A DNA stretch of 64,000 nucleotides from Myxococcales bacterium (GTDB lineage Bacteria; Myxococcota_A; UBA9160; UBA4427), in the NCBI GenBank assembly GCA_022563535.1, contig JADFNE010000006.1, forward strand, positions 33,727 to 97,726. The letters are read 5' to 3'. The notes beneath the pieces are model-generated. The model searched no databases, was not told the origin of the DNA, and was given only the letters and a program-made list of their open reading frames with translations. The stretch's first letter is position 1; every line of letters starts with the position of its first letter. Below are positions 18,777 through 27,613 of the stretch, piece by piece. A program made the position numbers and the translations under genes.

Positions 18777-20318
18777 ATGGCGATCGTTGAACCCGTAGCC
18801 TCAACCCCAGCAGGAGAGCCCCGTCGCTTGCGTCTTCGCAGTGTTGTGGACAGCCAACCCATCGGCGAGATCGAAGTCCAGGCAGAAGCCGAAGTTCGCG
18901 CGGCGGTCGAACGTGCCCGAAAGGCGCAGCCGGAATGGGCGGCACTTTCGGTCGAAAGTCGCGCCGGCTACCTGCGCAAAGTTTTGAAGATCGTGATCGA
19001 ACGCCAGGAAGACGTGATCGAGACCGTCATTCGCGAAACCGGCAAGACTCGCAGCGAAGCGATCACGATGGAAGTCTTCTCGGCTTGCGATTCGCTTGCA
19101 TACTATGCGAAGCGCGCGTCGAAGCTCCTGGCTCCCCAAAAGCGAAGCCTTCATGGTGTCATGCGCTTCATGAAGAAGATGACGATCCACCAGGTTCCAC
19201 TCGGAGTGGTGGGGGTCATCACGCCCTGGAATGGTCCCTTCATCCTCGCCGTCAATCCCGTCGCGCAGGCCCTGGTTGCGGGAAACACGGTATTGCTCAA
19301 GCCTTCGGAAGTCACCCCCTTCTCGGCCCAGCTGCTCGCGGAGTTCTTCGAGCAGGCCGGATTGCCCGAAGCTGTCTTCCAGGTCTTGACGGGAGACGGC
19401 GAGACCGGCGCGGCGTTGTGCGAAGCCGACATCGACAAGATCACGTTTACCGGCAGTGCCGCCACGGGACGCAAAGTGGCCGAGGTCTGCGGACGTCGCC
19501 TGGTTCCCTGCACCCTCGAACTCGGGGGCAAGGATCCGATGATCGTCTGCGAAGATGCCGACATTGAAAGCGCCGCCGCCGGGGCGTTGTCCGGCGCGTA
19601 CATGAACACCGGACAGTATTGCTGTGGTACCGAGCGTGTCTACGTCGTCGATTCGGTTGCCGACGAATTCATCGAAGAAGTGGTAAAGCGCGCCGGGGCA
19701 TTGCGTCAGGGGGATACCGGCGAGAGCGATGTCGGGGCGATCTTCTGGCCGCGCCAAATGGAGATCATCGAGGCTCACATGGCGGATGCGGTGGCCAAGG
19801 GAGTGACAGTGCGGGTGGGCGGACGCCGCAACCCCGATCTCAAAGGTCTCTACTACGAACCCACGGTGCTGACCGACGTCACTCACGACATGCAAATCAT
19901 GGTCGACGAAACCTTCGGTCCCATTCTCCCCATCATGCGGGTCAAGGACGAAGACGAGGCGATCCGACTCGCCAACGACTCGCACTATGGCCTCGGCGCC
20001 ACAATCTGGACGTCGGACAATCAGAGGGCGGTTCGACTCGCGCAAAAGATCGAATCGGGCAGCGTCTGTATCAATGACATGACCATTACCTATGGCTGTC
20101 TCGAAGCTCCTTTTGGTGGGCGCAAGTCGAGCGGAGTGGGTCAGATCAACGGCGACAACGGAATTCGCGGCTATTGCCACCAGATGCCCGTGATTGTTGA
20201 TCGCTTCAAGGGCAAGAACTCGCGCTCGTTCTATCCCTTCAGTGTTCAGAAGGACGACCAGATACAAAAGGCCGTACGCTTCTTGTTCGGAACCTCGCTT
20301 GGTAAGTGGATCTCATGA
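18777..20318 (+). CDS. NAD(P)-dependent aldehyde dehydrogenase
   Basis: This 513-residue protein is an ALDH-superfamily enzyme that oxidises an aldehyde to an acid. The catalytic Cys282 is in TGQYCCGTERV, and the general base Glu248 is in CTLELGGKDP. The cofactor fold shows GVVGVITPWNGPF and FTGSAATGRKVAE. The C-terminus has an unusual 35-residue basic/aromatic extension ending in LFGTSLGKWIS, which could contact a membrane. A GGAG site precedes the ATG. The substrate cannot be read from sequence. Confidence 0.9.
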   Translation: MAIVEPVASTPAGEPRRLRLRSVVDSQPIGEIEVQAEAEVRAAVERARKAQPEWAALSVESRAGYLRKVLKIVIERQEDVIETVIRETGKTRSEAITMEVFSACDSLAYYAKRASKLLAPQKRSLHGVMRFMKKMTIHQVPLGVVGVITPWNGPFILAVNPVAQALVAGNTVLLKPSEVTPFSAQLLAEFFEQAGLPEAVFQVLTGDGETGAALCEADIDKITFTGSAATGRKVAEVCGRRLVPCTLELGGKDPMIVCEDADIESAAAGALSGAYMNTGQYCCGTERVYVVDSVADEFIEEVVKRAGALRQGDTGESDVGAIFWPRQMEIIEAHMADAVAKGVTVRVGGRRNPDLKGLYYEPTVLTDVTHDMQIMVDETFGPILPIMRVKDEDEAIRLANDSHYGLGATIWTSDNQRAVRLAQKIESGSVCINDMTITYGCLEAPFGGRKSSGVGQINGDNGIRGYCHQMPVIVDRFKGKNSRSFYPFSVQKDDQIQKAVRFLFGTSLGKWIS

Positions 20319-20411
20319 TTCCGAATCGAGCGGATCGACACGCGAAATGATCGATTGCCATTTCGGCAGCTGAAGAGATCTTTCGCGTCGCAAAACGCCT
20401 AGGGGGGCAGT

Positions 20412-21206
20412 GTGGCGGACGAAGCGCTAATCGCGGTATTTGTGGACTATGAAAATCTCGCTCTCGGTGTCCGGGACGCGAAGATCGGTAAATTTCAGAT
20501 CGATTTGATCCTCAAGCGTCTGCTCGAAAAGGGGCGTGTCGTATACAAGCGTGCGTATTGCGATTGGAGTCAGTACCGCACCGAAGTGCGGGAGTTTCAC
20601 GGTCACGGGATCGAGATGATCGACATTCCGCGCACCAAAATGAGTGGGAAAAACAGTGCGGACATTCACATGGTCGTCGACGCACTCGATCTCAGTCACT
20701 CCAAGGACCATATCGATGTCTTTGCATTGCTCACGGGAGACAGCGACTTTTCGCCCCTCGCCTCGAAGCTCAAGGAAAACAACAAGCGAGTCATCGGTTG
20801 CGGAGTCAAGAGTTCGACCTCGAACCTCCTGATTGGCTGTTGCGACGAATTCATCTACTACGATGATCTCGTACGCGCCTCCGAAAAGTCCAGGCCCAGG
20901 AAAAAGCGCCTGAAGGCCTCCAAGGACTCGAGCGGCAAGGGCCGCGGAAAGGCGGCGACCGAGGAGGAGCCGGAGGTTTTGGGCCAACTCATCGAGATTG
21001 CTCGTTCGCTGGAGCAAGACTATGACCCGCTGTGGGGATCGATGATCAAGCAGACCATCCGGCGTGTCTACCCCGGGTTCAACGAACTCAACTCCGGCTA
21101 CAAAAATTTTGCGGATCTACTCAAGGACGCGGAAGATCGCGGCTACCTGAAACTCGAGTACGACGAGAGCCGAGGCAACTTCAAGGTGCGCATGGGTGAT
21201 GACTAG
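20412..21206 (+). CDS. NYN domain protein with C-terminal LOTUS/OST-HTH-like domain
   Basis: This 264-residue protein has an N-terminal NYN (PIN-like) domain: IAVFVDYENLALGV with its first acidic residue, then NSADIHMVVDALDL and FALLTGDSDFSPL with further Asp residues forming a metal-nuclease-like site. Residues about 160-185 are a basic linker. The C-terminal 75 residues (WGSMIKQTIRRVYPGFNELN, then GYKNFADLLKDAEDRGYL) match an OST-HTH/LOTUS winged helix, a module linked to RNA, including G-quadruplex RNA. RNA cleavage or binding is inferred. The GTG start follows a G-rich ribosome site. It is a single gene, convergent with the epimerase. Confidence 0.85.
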   Translation: MADEALIAVFVDYENLALGVRDAKIGKFQIDLILKRLLEKGRVVYKRAYCDWSQYRTEVREFHGHGIEMIDIPRTKMSGKNSADIHMVVDALDLSHSKDHIDVFALLTGDSDFSPLASKLKENNKRVIGCGVKSSTSNLLIGCCDEFIYYDDLVRASEKSRPRKKRLKASKDSSGKGRGKAATEEEPEVLGQLIEIARSLEQDYDPLWGSMIKQTIRRVYPGFNELNSGYKNFADLLKDAEDRGYLKLEYDESRGNFKVRMGDD

Positions 21207-21224
21207 CAGGTTGCCCGTTTGCGC

Positions 21225-22154
21225 TCACGAAGCATCGCGTAGCAGCTCCGGATTGCGCGCCCGCACCATTCGCTCGATGCCCTCGCGCCAATCGACCCGA
21301 GTCTTGTCCACCAACTCGTGCATCTTGCTCGGATCCAGGGTCACGCTGGCGAGGGTGTCCTCGGTGTAGTTGAACTTGGGCTCGAGGCCCGTCAGCTCAC
21401 CCATGTAGCCGCACCACTCTTCGATGCTCGTCGGCTCGCTCCCACCCCAGTTGATCGTCACCGGAGGTACGTCGGCGAGGTCCAGAAGTTTGGGAATCAT
21501 GGAAATGTAGTCGTCTTCATGAATCAGGTTGTAGATGCTCGGCTTGTCCTTGTGAACCGGGATCGGTACGCCGCCCTTCATCATCATGAGGTGGAACCAT
21601 GGCCAGCCTCCGTTGTCACCGTAAGGGACACTGAAGCGAGCAATCACGCTTGGAACGTTCCACTGGCGTGCAGCAAAGCGCACCACGGTTTCTGCCGCGA
21701 TTTTGCAGATGCTGTAGGTCGGCATCAGGACGCGATGGTTGTCTCCGAGAGGGTCGGTTTCTTTTAGCGCGTGATGTCCCGCAGATTCATAAACTCCGGC
21801 TGTCGAACAGTGGAGAAAACCCTTCGCGGGTCGACAGTGCGCAATCAATCGGCCCACACCTTCGGCATTCGCGGCGAGGTCGTATTCGAAGTCCCCGCTC
21901 TTCACCACTGCAAAATTGAGCACGATTGAGAAGTCTCGGGGAACTGCGTCGAGATCAGCGCCGGCGAGATCGACTGCGAGGGTTTCGACGCCCAAGGCTT
22001 CAATCTTTTCTCGGTCTTCCTGCTTGCTGAATCTCGCGAGGCCAAAGACCTGATTGTTCTGGGCGAGGGCTTTGACAATGGGGAGCGCGACCTGGCTGGT
22101 CGGGCCCGTGATCAGAATCTTCTCACCTTCGAGCTGGGGGGTTGCGTTTGACAC
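21225..22154 (-). CDS. NAD(P)-dependent epimerase/dehydratase family protein
   Basis: This 309-residue extended short-chain dehydrogenase has a Rossmann start (KILITGPTSQVALPIVKAL), in which the nucleotide-loop glycines are atypical. The active-site TYSICK fits YxxxK. STAGVYES occupies the position of the catalytic Ser/Thr. Substrate specificity is unknown; family members act on nucleotide sugars, steroids or other ketones. It is the last gene of a minus-strand run with the secreted protein and lysA, 50 bases after the former. Confidence 0.82.
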   Translation of the reverse strand: MSNATPQLEGEKILITGPTSQVALPIVKALAQNNQVFGLARFSKQEDREKIEALGVETLAVDLAGADLDAVPRDFSIVLNFAVVKSGDFEYDLAANAEGVGRLIAHCRPAKGFLHCSTAGVYESAGHHALKETDPLGDNHRVLMPTYSICKIAAETVVRFAARQWNVPSVIARFSVPYGDNGGWPWFHLMMMKGGVPIPVHKDKPSIYNLIHEDDYISMIPKLLDLADVPPVTINWGGSEPTSIEEWCGYMGELTGLEPKFNYTEDTLASVTLDPSKMHELVDKTRVDWREGIERMVRARNPELLRDAS

Positions 22155-22204
22155 CGTGTTTCTCCCTTTCTCTGACTCTCCCGAGCTAATGCCTGGTTAC
22201 CGGC

Positions 22205-22960
22205 CTATCCGAAAAAGCGTACCGCTACTCCAGCGCGCGCGCGATCGTTCGCCGTGCCTGCTTCCTCACTGCTGCGTAAGGGACGGATGCTGGCGGTGCG
22301 AAACATTCTGAATGTACCTACGCGGGAGCCGTCGCGATCGTATCGACCCGCAAACTCCAGGCCAGCTACATCTCCCGACTCGACGACATAGGACGTTCTG
22401 CCCTCGGCATCAGCTCGCTGCGAGTTTCCGATCACCTCGCTGATCGCGAATTCGCGCCACTCGCCATGGGGGGCGATGGTCCATTCTTCGTGGAAGCCCA
22501 ACACGTTGACTCCGGCGACGCGACCCCGGCCGGTCGTTTTCCAACCCATCGCGTCGTTGCCCCGGAGCGAGTTCGATTTCATCCCCCGAGTGTTGACCCG
22601 CGGCCCATCCATGATCTCGGCCAGCTGAGCGACGTTTGGCTCCCACTTGCCGAGAACACGGCTGCGCGGGTTTCCCTTGTACGCTTCGAATCGGCCGGCG
22701 GTGCTCTCGAACACGACGATCGGATACTCGACCCAGTACAGCCGGCTGCCCTTCATGGCAAACGTCCACACCCTGTCGAGCCAACGATCGGAAGTCTCGT
22801 TATAGGTATTGGCGTCCCGGTAGTGGACCAGGACGAACCAGGTTCCCACGAGATCAGATCCGTCGCGTTTGCTTTCCGCCGCATCAGCGATCGCCGTCGC
22901 ACAAATGACCCACGCGAACACAAAGACCAGGATCGTCGCGCTGGCGATTCGCTCGAACAA
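22205..22960 (-). CDS. Predicted secreted protein of unknown function
   Basis: This protein of about 251 residues starts with a clear signal peptide (LFERIASATILVFVFAWVIC, then ATAIADAAES) and is probably periplasmic or exported. The mature part begins SDLVGTWFVLVHYRDANTYN and looks beta-rich, with alternating aromatic residues, reminiscent of lipocalin-like folds, though I cannot name a family. The likely start is the TTG at 22960, directly after the lysA stop, which suggests coupling. An open frame continues upstream inside lysA but lacks a signal-peptide-compatible start. Confidence 0.65.
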   Translation of the reverse strand: MFERIASATILVFVFAWVICATAIADAAESKRDGSDLVGTWFVLVHYRDANTYNETSDRWLDRVWTFAMKGSRLYWVEYPIVVFESTAGRFEAYKGNPRSRVLGKWEPNVAQLAEIMDGPRVNTRGMKSNSLRGNDAMGWKTTGRGRVAGVNVLGFHEEWTIAPHGEWREFAISEVIGNSQRADAEGRTSYVVESGDVAGLEFAGRYDRDGSRVGTFRMFRTASIRPLRSSEEAGTANDRARAGVAVRFFG

Positions 22961-22962
22961 GG

Positions 22963-24252
22963 TCAGACCTCGTTTTGCAGCATTTGCTCGAGGGTCTGGC
23001 GCCGACGAATCAGCTCGGCGCGACCGTCGCTGCGCAGCAGAACCTCCGCGCATTCGGGAAAGGCGTTGTAGTTCTTTGCGGACATTCCCGCGCAATAGGC
23101 GCCCGCGCATTCGATCACCAACGCGTCGCCAACCCGGGGTTCGACCACGGTGCGCGTCTCCAGGGCTTCGGGATTGCCGGGCGCGGGAGTCAAGACGTCA
23201 CCGCTCTCGCAACAATGGCCCACGATCAGGTACTCGCCAGTGCCCCGCGACTCATCATTGCCCGGCACCACGATGATCGGATGCTGACCGCCGTACATGC
23301 TGGGTCGTATCATTTCCGACATCCCCGCATCGATCTTGATGAAGCGGTAGCCATCGTTCGCGCTGGTTTCCACGAGGTCGGTCACGGTACACACCAACGC
23401 ACCGCAGCTCGCCGCAATGTAGGTTCCAGGTTCGACCTCGAGGGTGAGTTCGCGTCCATGCTCCCGCGCAAAAGCTTCGATCTCGGGAACAATCTTCTGG
23501 CCGATGGCCACGAGATCGGTCGTGTCTTCGTTGGCCATGCGTCCGACCTTGAATCCACCCCCCAGGCTCAGGTTGCGGACATCGGGCAGTCGCGCCGCGA
23601 TGGCGAGGGACATCTTTGCGCACACCACCCATTTATCCGGATCCGAGCCCGACCCGATGTGAGTATGCATCCGGGTAATGGACAGATCTTTCTGGGCGGC
23701 AATTTCCAGCACCTGGTCGAGTTGTTCGTGCCAGATCCCGAAGCTCGCCGAGGGACCGCCAACGTTCGTGCGGTTGCTGTGGCCCGAACCCAGACCCGGA
23801 TTGATCCGCACCGACACCTCGCGGCCCGGATACAGCTCTCCGTAGCGCTCCAATTGCAGCAGGGAGCAGGCGTTGAACATCACTCCCTGGTCGATCAACT
23901 GTTCGAGGTTACGGGGAAGCTCTTGTGCGGTGATCTGAATGTTTTCTGCCGGGACACCGGCAAGAAGTGCGCGGTCTGCTTCGAAGCCGCTGCTCGCATC
24001 AATCATGAGACCCGCTTCGGTGAGCAGTCGCAGAATGGCGGCCGTGGGCAGCGCCTTCATTGCGTAGCGACCCACCAACCCGTAGGGATTCGGAAACGCG
24101 AGGACTTCCCGAGCTCGTCGCAGCAGGGTGTCTTCGTCGTAGACGTAGAAGGGGGTGCCGAACTCGCGTTGGAGCTCGAGGGTACGTTCAGCGTCCAGGA
24201 ATTGCAGCGCTTCCATTTCGTCACTTTCATTTTGTGCGGAGTCGATTGGCAC
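22963..24252 (-). CDS. lysA: Diaminopimelate decarboxylase-like PLP enzyme
   Basis: This protein of about 429 residues is a fold-type III PLP decarboxylase of the LysA/ornithine decarboxylase group. The PLP lysine is K66 in RYAMKALPTAAI. MHTHIGSGSDP and SLGGGFKVG are cofactor sites, and ECAGAYCAGMSAKNYN carries the active-site Cys and Tyr of the other subunit. LysA converts meso-diaminopimelate to lysine. The Leu-Pro-Thr after the PLP lysine differs from the usual AN(S/T), so activity on another D-amino acid is possible. A GTG at 24252 gives the full frame; the ATG at 24216 is an alternative. Confidence 0.85.
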   Translation of the reverse strand: MPIDSAQNESDEMEALQFLDAERTLELQREFGTPFYVYDEDTLLRRAREVLAFPNPYGLVGRYAMKALPTAAILRLLTEAGLMIDASSGFEADRALLAGVPAENIQITAQELPRNLEQLIDQGVMFNACSLLQLERYGELYPGREVSVRINPGLGSGHSNRTNVGGPSASFGIWHEQLDQVLEIAAQKDLSITRMHTHIGSGSDPDKWVVCAKMSLAIAARLPDVRNLSLGGGFKVGRMANEDTTDLVAIGQKIVPEIEAFAREHGRELTLEVEPGTYIAASCGALVCTVTDLVETSANDGYRFIKIDAGMSEMIRPSMYGGQHPIIVVPGNDESRGTGEYLIVGHCCESGDVLTPAPGNPEALETRTVVEPRVGDALVIECAGAYCAGMSAKNYNAFPECAEVLLRSDGRAELIRRRQTLEQMLQNEV

Positions 24253-24395
24253 GCCGATCTCGCGGGGTAGTCCGCACCGGTCTACGGATCAGGGAGTTGA
24301 GGATATCACTCCTGTTGTGCTTTATCTCTTCCTACAGCAGTTTCGCAGACTTGGAGAAGTGAAACCAGGTGCGGCATCGGCCCGGGAAGGCGGAT

Positions 24396-25445
24396 TCAAA
24401 TGGGCAGGTTGTGTGCGCGTTCTTCGTGCGTGGCCCGCGCTTGTCGATAGAGATCGAACTGTCCCAGCGCGCGCAGGTGATTGTGTTCGCCCGCTCTTTC
24501 GAACCGGTTGCGATCCCAATCCCAGTGGCACTCCCGCAGCATGTCGCTGGCAAAGCGGGCGCTCAGTTCGAGAGACACGATCTCCAAACCCCAACTGAGC
24601 GATTCGAGTTCGGCGGGAGTTGGCTTTTCCTCCGGCGTACCCGGCTCGAATACGGTCATCAGGCCCTCAGTCGCTGCGCTTGCGAGAGAGAGATCGAGTT
24701 CGGCTTCGGGTTCGTCTTCGGCTCGCAGGTTGCACCAGGAGCGCAGCGCGTCGCCCCAATCAAATGCCAGGGGCAAACGAGCGAGGGTGTCGAGGTCGAT
24801 CAATGCGACCGGACGGAAGTTTCCAGTCGAACTCTCGGGTTCGAACAGGAGATTGTTGAACTTGAGATCACCGTGGATGACCCGGTGCGGTGCGGCGTCG
24901 AGAGATGCAAGCCCGGCTGCTGCTTCGAAGATCTTGTTTGCGAGATCGACGGTCTTTCTATGAAGCGGGTGGCCCTCGTTTTCCCGCAGAGCCACAGCCA
25001 GATCTTCGAAGTGTTGATTTGTGTCGTGAAATGGAAACCCGATTGGATGCAGCGCTGCATCGAAGTCGAACATCGCCCGATGAAAAGACGCCACCAGTCT
25101 TCCCGCATCGCGGATCTGTTCCGGGTCCTTCGGGCGGTCGAATGCTGTGCCCTTGATCCGGGTCATGAGTCGCCACAGGCCGTCGGATTCGAGATCTATG
25201 AATGGGAGGCCATCGCTCTCAACCAGGGAGAACGTCTCGATGCCCCGATCGGCCAGGTGTCGAGTCACTGCCTGGATGTTGTAGTTGATGTCGCGGGAGA
25301 ACATGGGATTGACACGCTGAAGGATGAACTCGTGGTCTTCGCGATCCCGGACTTCGTAGGTCTCGTGGATCAGTCCAGTCGAAATGGGGGTAGCGATTGG
25401 ATCAACGAGTTCACTGAACGCACGCAGCGCGCGCGAGAGAACCAC
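24396..25445 (-). CDS. Aminoglycoside phosphotransferase-fold kinase (sugar-kinase-like)
   Basis: This 349-residue kinase of the APH/choline kinase fold has the catalytic HGDLKFNNLLF and the metal-binding ALIDLDTLARLP. The N-terminal part (IATPISTGLIHETYEV, FILQRVNPMFSRDIN) resembles N-acetylhexosamine 1-kinase-like proteins and other small-molecule kinases rather than antibiotic kinases. The substrate is therefore probably a sugar or similar metabolite (inferred). It lies 20 bases after mlaC and 143 bases before lysA in the same direction. Confidence 0.82.
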   Translation of the reverse strand: MVLSRALRAFSELVDPIATPISTGLIHETYEVRDREDHEFILQRVNPMFSRDINYNIQAVTRHLADRGIETFSLVESDGLPFIDLESDGLWRLMTRIKGTAFDRPKDPEQIRDAGRLVASFHRAMFDFDAALHPIGFPFHDTNQHFEDLAVALRENEGHPLHRKTVDLANKIFEAAAGLASLDAAPHRVIHGDLKFNNLLFEPESSTGNFRPVALIDLDTLARLPLAFDWGDALRSWCNLRAEDEPEAELDLSLASAATEGLMTVFEPGTPEEKPTPAELESLSWGLEIVSLELSARFASDMLRECHWDWDRNRFERAGEHNHLRALGQFDLYRQARATHEERAHNLPI

Positions 25446-25465
25446 AGTGGGTTGATCAGCACCGG

Positions 25466-26164
25466 TCAGGGCTGATCCGGCGAACTCGATGCGACGGGAC
25501 TGTCGGCGTCTTTATCGACATACGTGTCCCCTGCAAAATCAGCGAGCTTCTTCTCTACTGCGGCGATCAGGGTCTCGAAGCCTTCGCGCTTGACCGTTGA
25601 AGAATACTCCGACCGTCGAAGGGAAAGTTCGCTGACCGTTCCATTCATGTAGACATCGATGATCTTCCAACTGCCATCCGTCTCGCGCAACCGGTAGTTG
25701 AGTCTGACGTCGTCGTCGTTCGGCAGGATCAACATCGTCTTGACCAACTTGGTGTCGTGGGGAGCATCTTCTTCCCCCTCGAGGACGAAGTGCTCGCCCG
25801 AATATCCCTTGAAGCGTCCCGCGTAGTTGGCCACAGTGAGGTTGGAAAAAATCTTGAGCCAGCGCTCTTGTTCATCGGGAGTGAGTTTCTTCCAGTGACG
25901 TCCAATCGACTTGGCCGCCATGAACTTCTGGTCGATGTAGGTATTGACCGCCGGCGCGATCATTTCAAATCGCCCCTGGTAACCGAGCGCGTCCGCTTCC
26001 TTCATTGCGCCGGTCAACGTGTCGTGAAGACTTTGGACGGCAGCACTCGCGGTGCCTTGGTTGGAAGCCAGACTTCTGGTTGGCGCCAGCAAGAGAGCGC
26101 ACACAGCGACATTCACAACAACACACCCAACAACACTGAAAAATCTCGCGTAAATAAATCGCAC
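25466..26164 (-). CDS. MlaC/Ttg2D-family periplasmic phospholipid-binding protein
   Basis: This protein of about 232 residues has a signal peptide (RFFSVVGCVVVNVAVCALLL followed by a small-residue cleavage region), then an MlaC domain (YIDQKFMAAKSIGRHWKKLT, FSNLTVANYAGRFKGYSGE, SWKIIDVYMNG). MlaC shuttles phospholipids across the periplasm between MlaA and the inner-membrane MlaFEDB transporter. None of those partners is in the window. The GTG at 26164 with AGAGG upstream is the best start because it leads straight into the signal peptide. Confidence 0.85.
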   Translation of the reverse strand: MRFIYARFFSVVGCVVVNVAVCALLLAPTRSLASNQGTASAAVQSLHDTLTGAMKEADALGYQGRFEMIAPAVNTYIDQKFMAAKSIGRHWKKLTPDEQERWLKIFSNLTVANYAGRFKGYSGEHFVLEGEEDAPHDTKLVKTMLILPNDDDVRLNYRLRETDGSWKIIDVYMNGTVSELSLRRSEYSSTVKREGFETLIAAVEKKLADFAGDTYVDKDADSPVASSSPDQP

Positions 26165-26506
26165 GGCAGTCGTACCTCTGAGCGGGGGGGAGTAAATGAA
26201 TGCTGACGAACAGTGTCTCGAGCCGATTCTAGAGTCGGCGACGATTGCCTTGTTGGCCTCGCTGGGCGCGGGCAGTTTAGTGCGTTGCACGCGCGTCTGC
26301 TGCGAAAGCCACGAAGCCCCGCGGGGTTGCTGCAACACGACGACTCCTCACCGGTTTGTTTGGGCGTGTGACGCAGGACCGCAGCAATTTATTCGCAGAA
26401 GATTCGCATCGGGATGCTTCCGCCCGGCGGCCAGGTCGCTCGCAAGTCGAGCTGACAAGCTGCTTCGCCACAACGGGATCCGTGTGCTGGGTTATGTTCG
26501 CCCGCG
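26165..26506. other. Intergenic region between divergent mlaC and SCO1 genes
   Basis: These 342 bases should hold promoters in both directions. A run of seven G lies at about 26184-26190. An open frame of about 100 codons on the plus strand (26196-26510) is Cys/Arg-rich with no domain, and I do not accept it as a gene. I see no RNA gene or repeat here. Confidence 0.5.
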
Positions 26507-27184
26507 ATGAGAGGCTTCTATTTTGTTCATGTCGCGACCGGGGTCATTCTGATCGCCGTTCTGGTGGCGTTTTTTGGCCTGCGCAACGAATGGGGTGGGC
26601 GCAGTGGGGTGGTGGACATCGTCTCGGCCCCCGGCACTGCGCCGGTATCCAGCCTGCCGTCTCGGGGCGACCCGAAGCCCCTGACCTTTACCAATCATCT
26701 CGGCGAAACCGTGAGCGAGCTCGATTTCCGGGGGGGTCATTCGCTCGTCTTCTTTGGTTATTCGAGTTGTCCCGACGTCTGTCCCGGCAATCTCATGGTG
26801 ATGTCGCGAGCATTGACGACGCTCGGTGAGGCCGCCGAACAGGTGCGACCGATCTTCATCAGCTTCGACCCCGAGCGCGATACGCCGGAAGTCCTGAACA
26901 GCTACGTCTCACACTTTCACCCTCGGCTCATCGGGCTCACGGGAACCCCCGCGGAGATCGAGGCCGCGACCAGGGCCTACGGTGTCTTTTTTGAACGGAG
27001 TGAGAATTCGGATGGAAGTGCGGGCAGCGGCGAGATCCAGCACACATCGAACACATTTCTCATCGGCCCCGACGGTCAAGCCCTTGCGATCTTCCGGCAC
27101 AACACACCGCCGGACGAAATGGCTGCGGTAATCCTGGAGAAAATTCAGCAGAGCCAAGACCAGAACACGGCTGCGCTACCTTGA
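26507..27184 (+). CDS. SCO1/SenC-family copper chaperone for cytochrome oxidase
   Basis: This 225-residue protein is anchored by one N-terminal span (FVHVATGVILIAVLVAFFGL) with a thioredoxin-like domain outside. The copper/thiol motif CPDVCPGN (CxxxC) and the distal His in QHTSNTFLIGPDG are present, as expected for Sco proteins that deliver copper to the CuA site of cytochrome c oxidase. The DUF420 gene follows after 4 bases, and that family is also tied to oxidase assembly, so the pair implies an aerobic haem-copper oxidase elsewhere in the genome. Confidence 0.92.
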   Translation: MRGFYFVHVATGVILIAVLVAFFGLRNEWGGRSGVVDIVSAPGTAPVSSLPSRGDPKPLTFTNHLGETVSELDFRGGHSLVFFGYSSCPDVCPGNLMVMSRALTTLGEAAEQVRPIFISFDPERDTPEVLNSYVSHFHPRLIGLTGTPAEIEAATRAYGVFFERSENSDGSAGSGEIQHTSNTFLIGPDGQALAIFRHNTPPDEMAAVILEKIQQSQDQNTAALP

Positions 27185-27188
27185 CGCA

Positions 27189-27599
27189 ATGCTCGACTGG
27201 CTCCCTCACTTTGGCGCTCTCTGCAATTTCACGATCACGATCCTGATCGTCTGGGCCTTCATCGCGATCCGTCGCGGAGACCGGGAACTCCACCCCAAAC
27301 TGATGAAGTTTGCGATCGGTCTGGGCGCCGTATTCCTGGTTTCGTATTTGGTGCAGATCACCACGACCGGACACGGAGAGGCACCCGGAACGGGGCTCTA
27401 CCGAAATACGTTTCTCGTCATCCTCGCGACCCACACCGTTTGCGCCGTACTCATGCTTCCGTTGATCTTGCGATCAGCCTATCTGGGCATCAACGGTCGA
27501 TTTGCCGAACACCGAAAGATCGTGCGCTTTGCCTACCCGGTGTGGCTCTACGTGGGGACAACCGGCGTGGTCATCTATCTGATGATGTACCAGCTTTAG
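27189..27599 (+). CDS. DUF420 (CtaM/YozB-like) membrane protein
   Basis: This 136-residue protein has four membrane spans and the spaced histidines of the DUF420 family (PHFGALCNF, RELHPKLMKF, LATHTVCAV, FAEHRKIVRF). Gram-positive relatives are needed for maturation of haem-A cytochrome oxidase. The gene is four bases behind the SCO1 gene, which fits a shared role in oxidase assembly. The length is normal. Confidence 0.88.
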   Translation: MLDWLPHFGALCNFTITILIVWAFIAIRRGDRELHPKLMKFAIGLGAVFLVSYLVQITTTGHGEAPGTGLYRNTFLVILATHTVCAVLMLPLILRSAYLGINGRFAEHRKIVRFAYPVWLYVGTTGVVIYLMMYQL

Positions 27600-27613
27600 T
27601 TCGCATTATCGCG

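Noticed and set aside
26196..26510. Open frame of about 100 codons between mlaC and SCO1
   Set aside because: Cys/Arg-rich, no ribosome site or domain, and it occupies the expected divergent promoter space.
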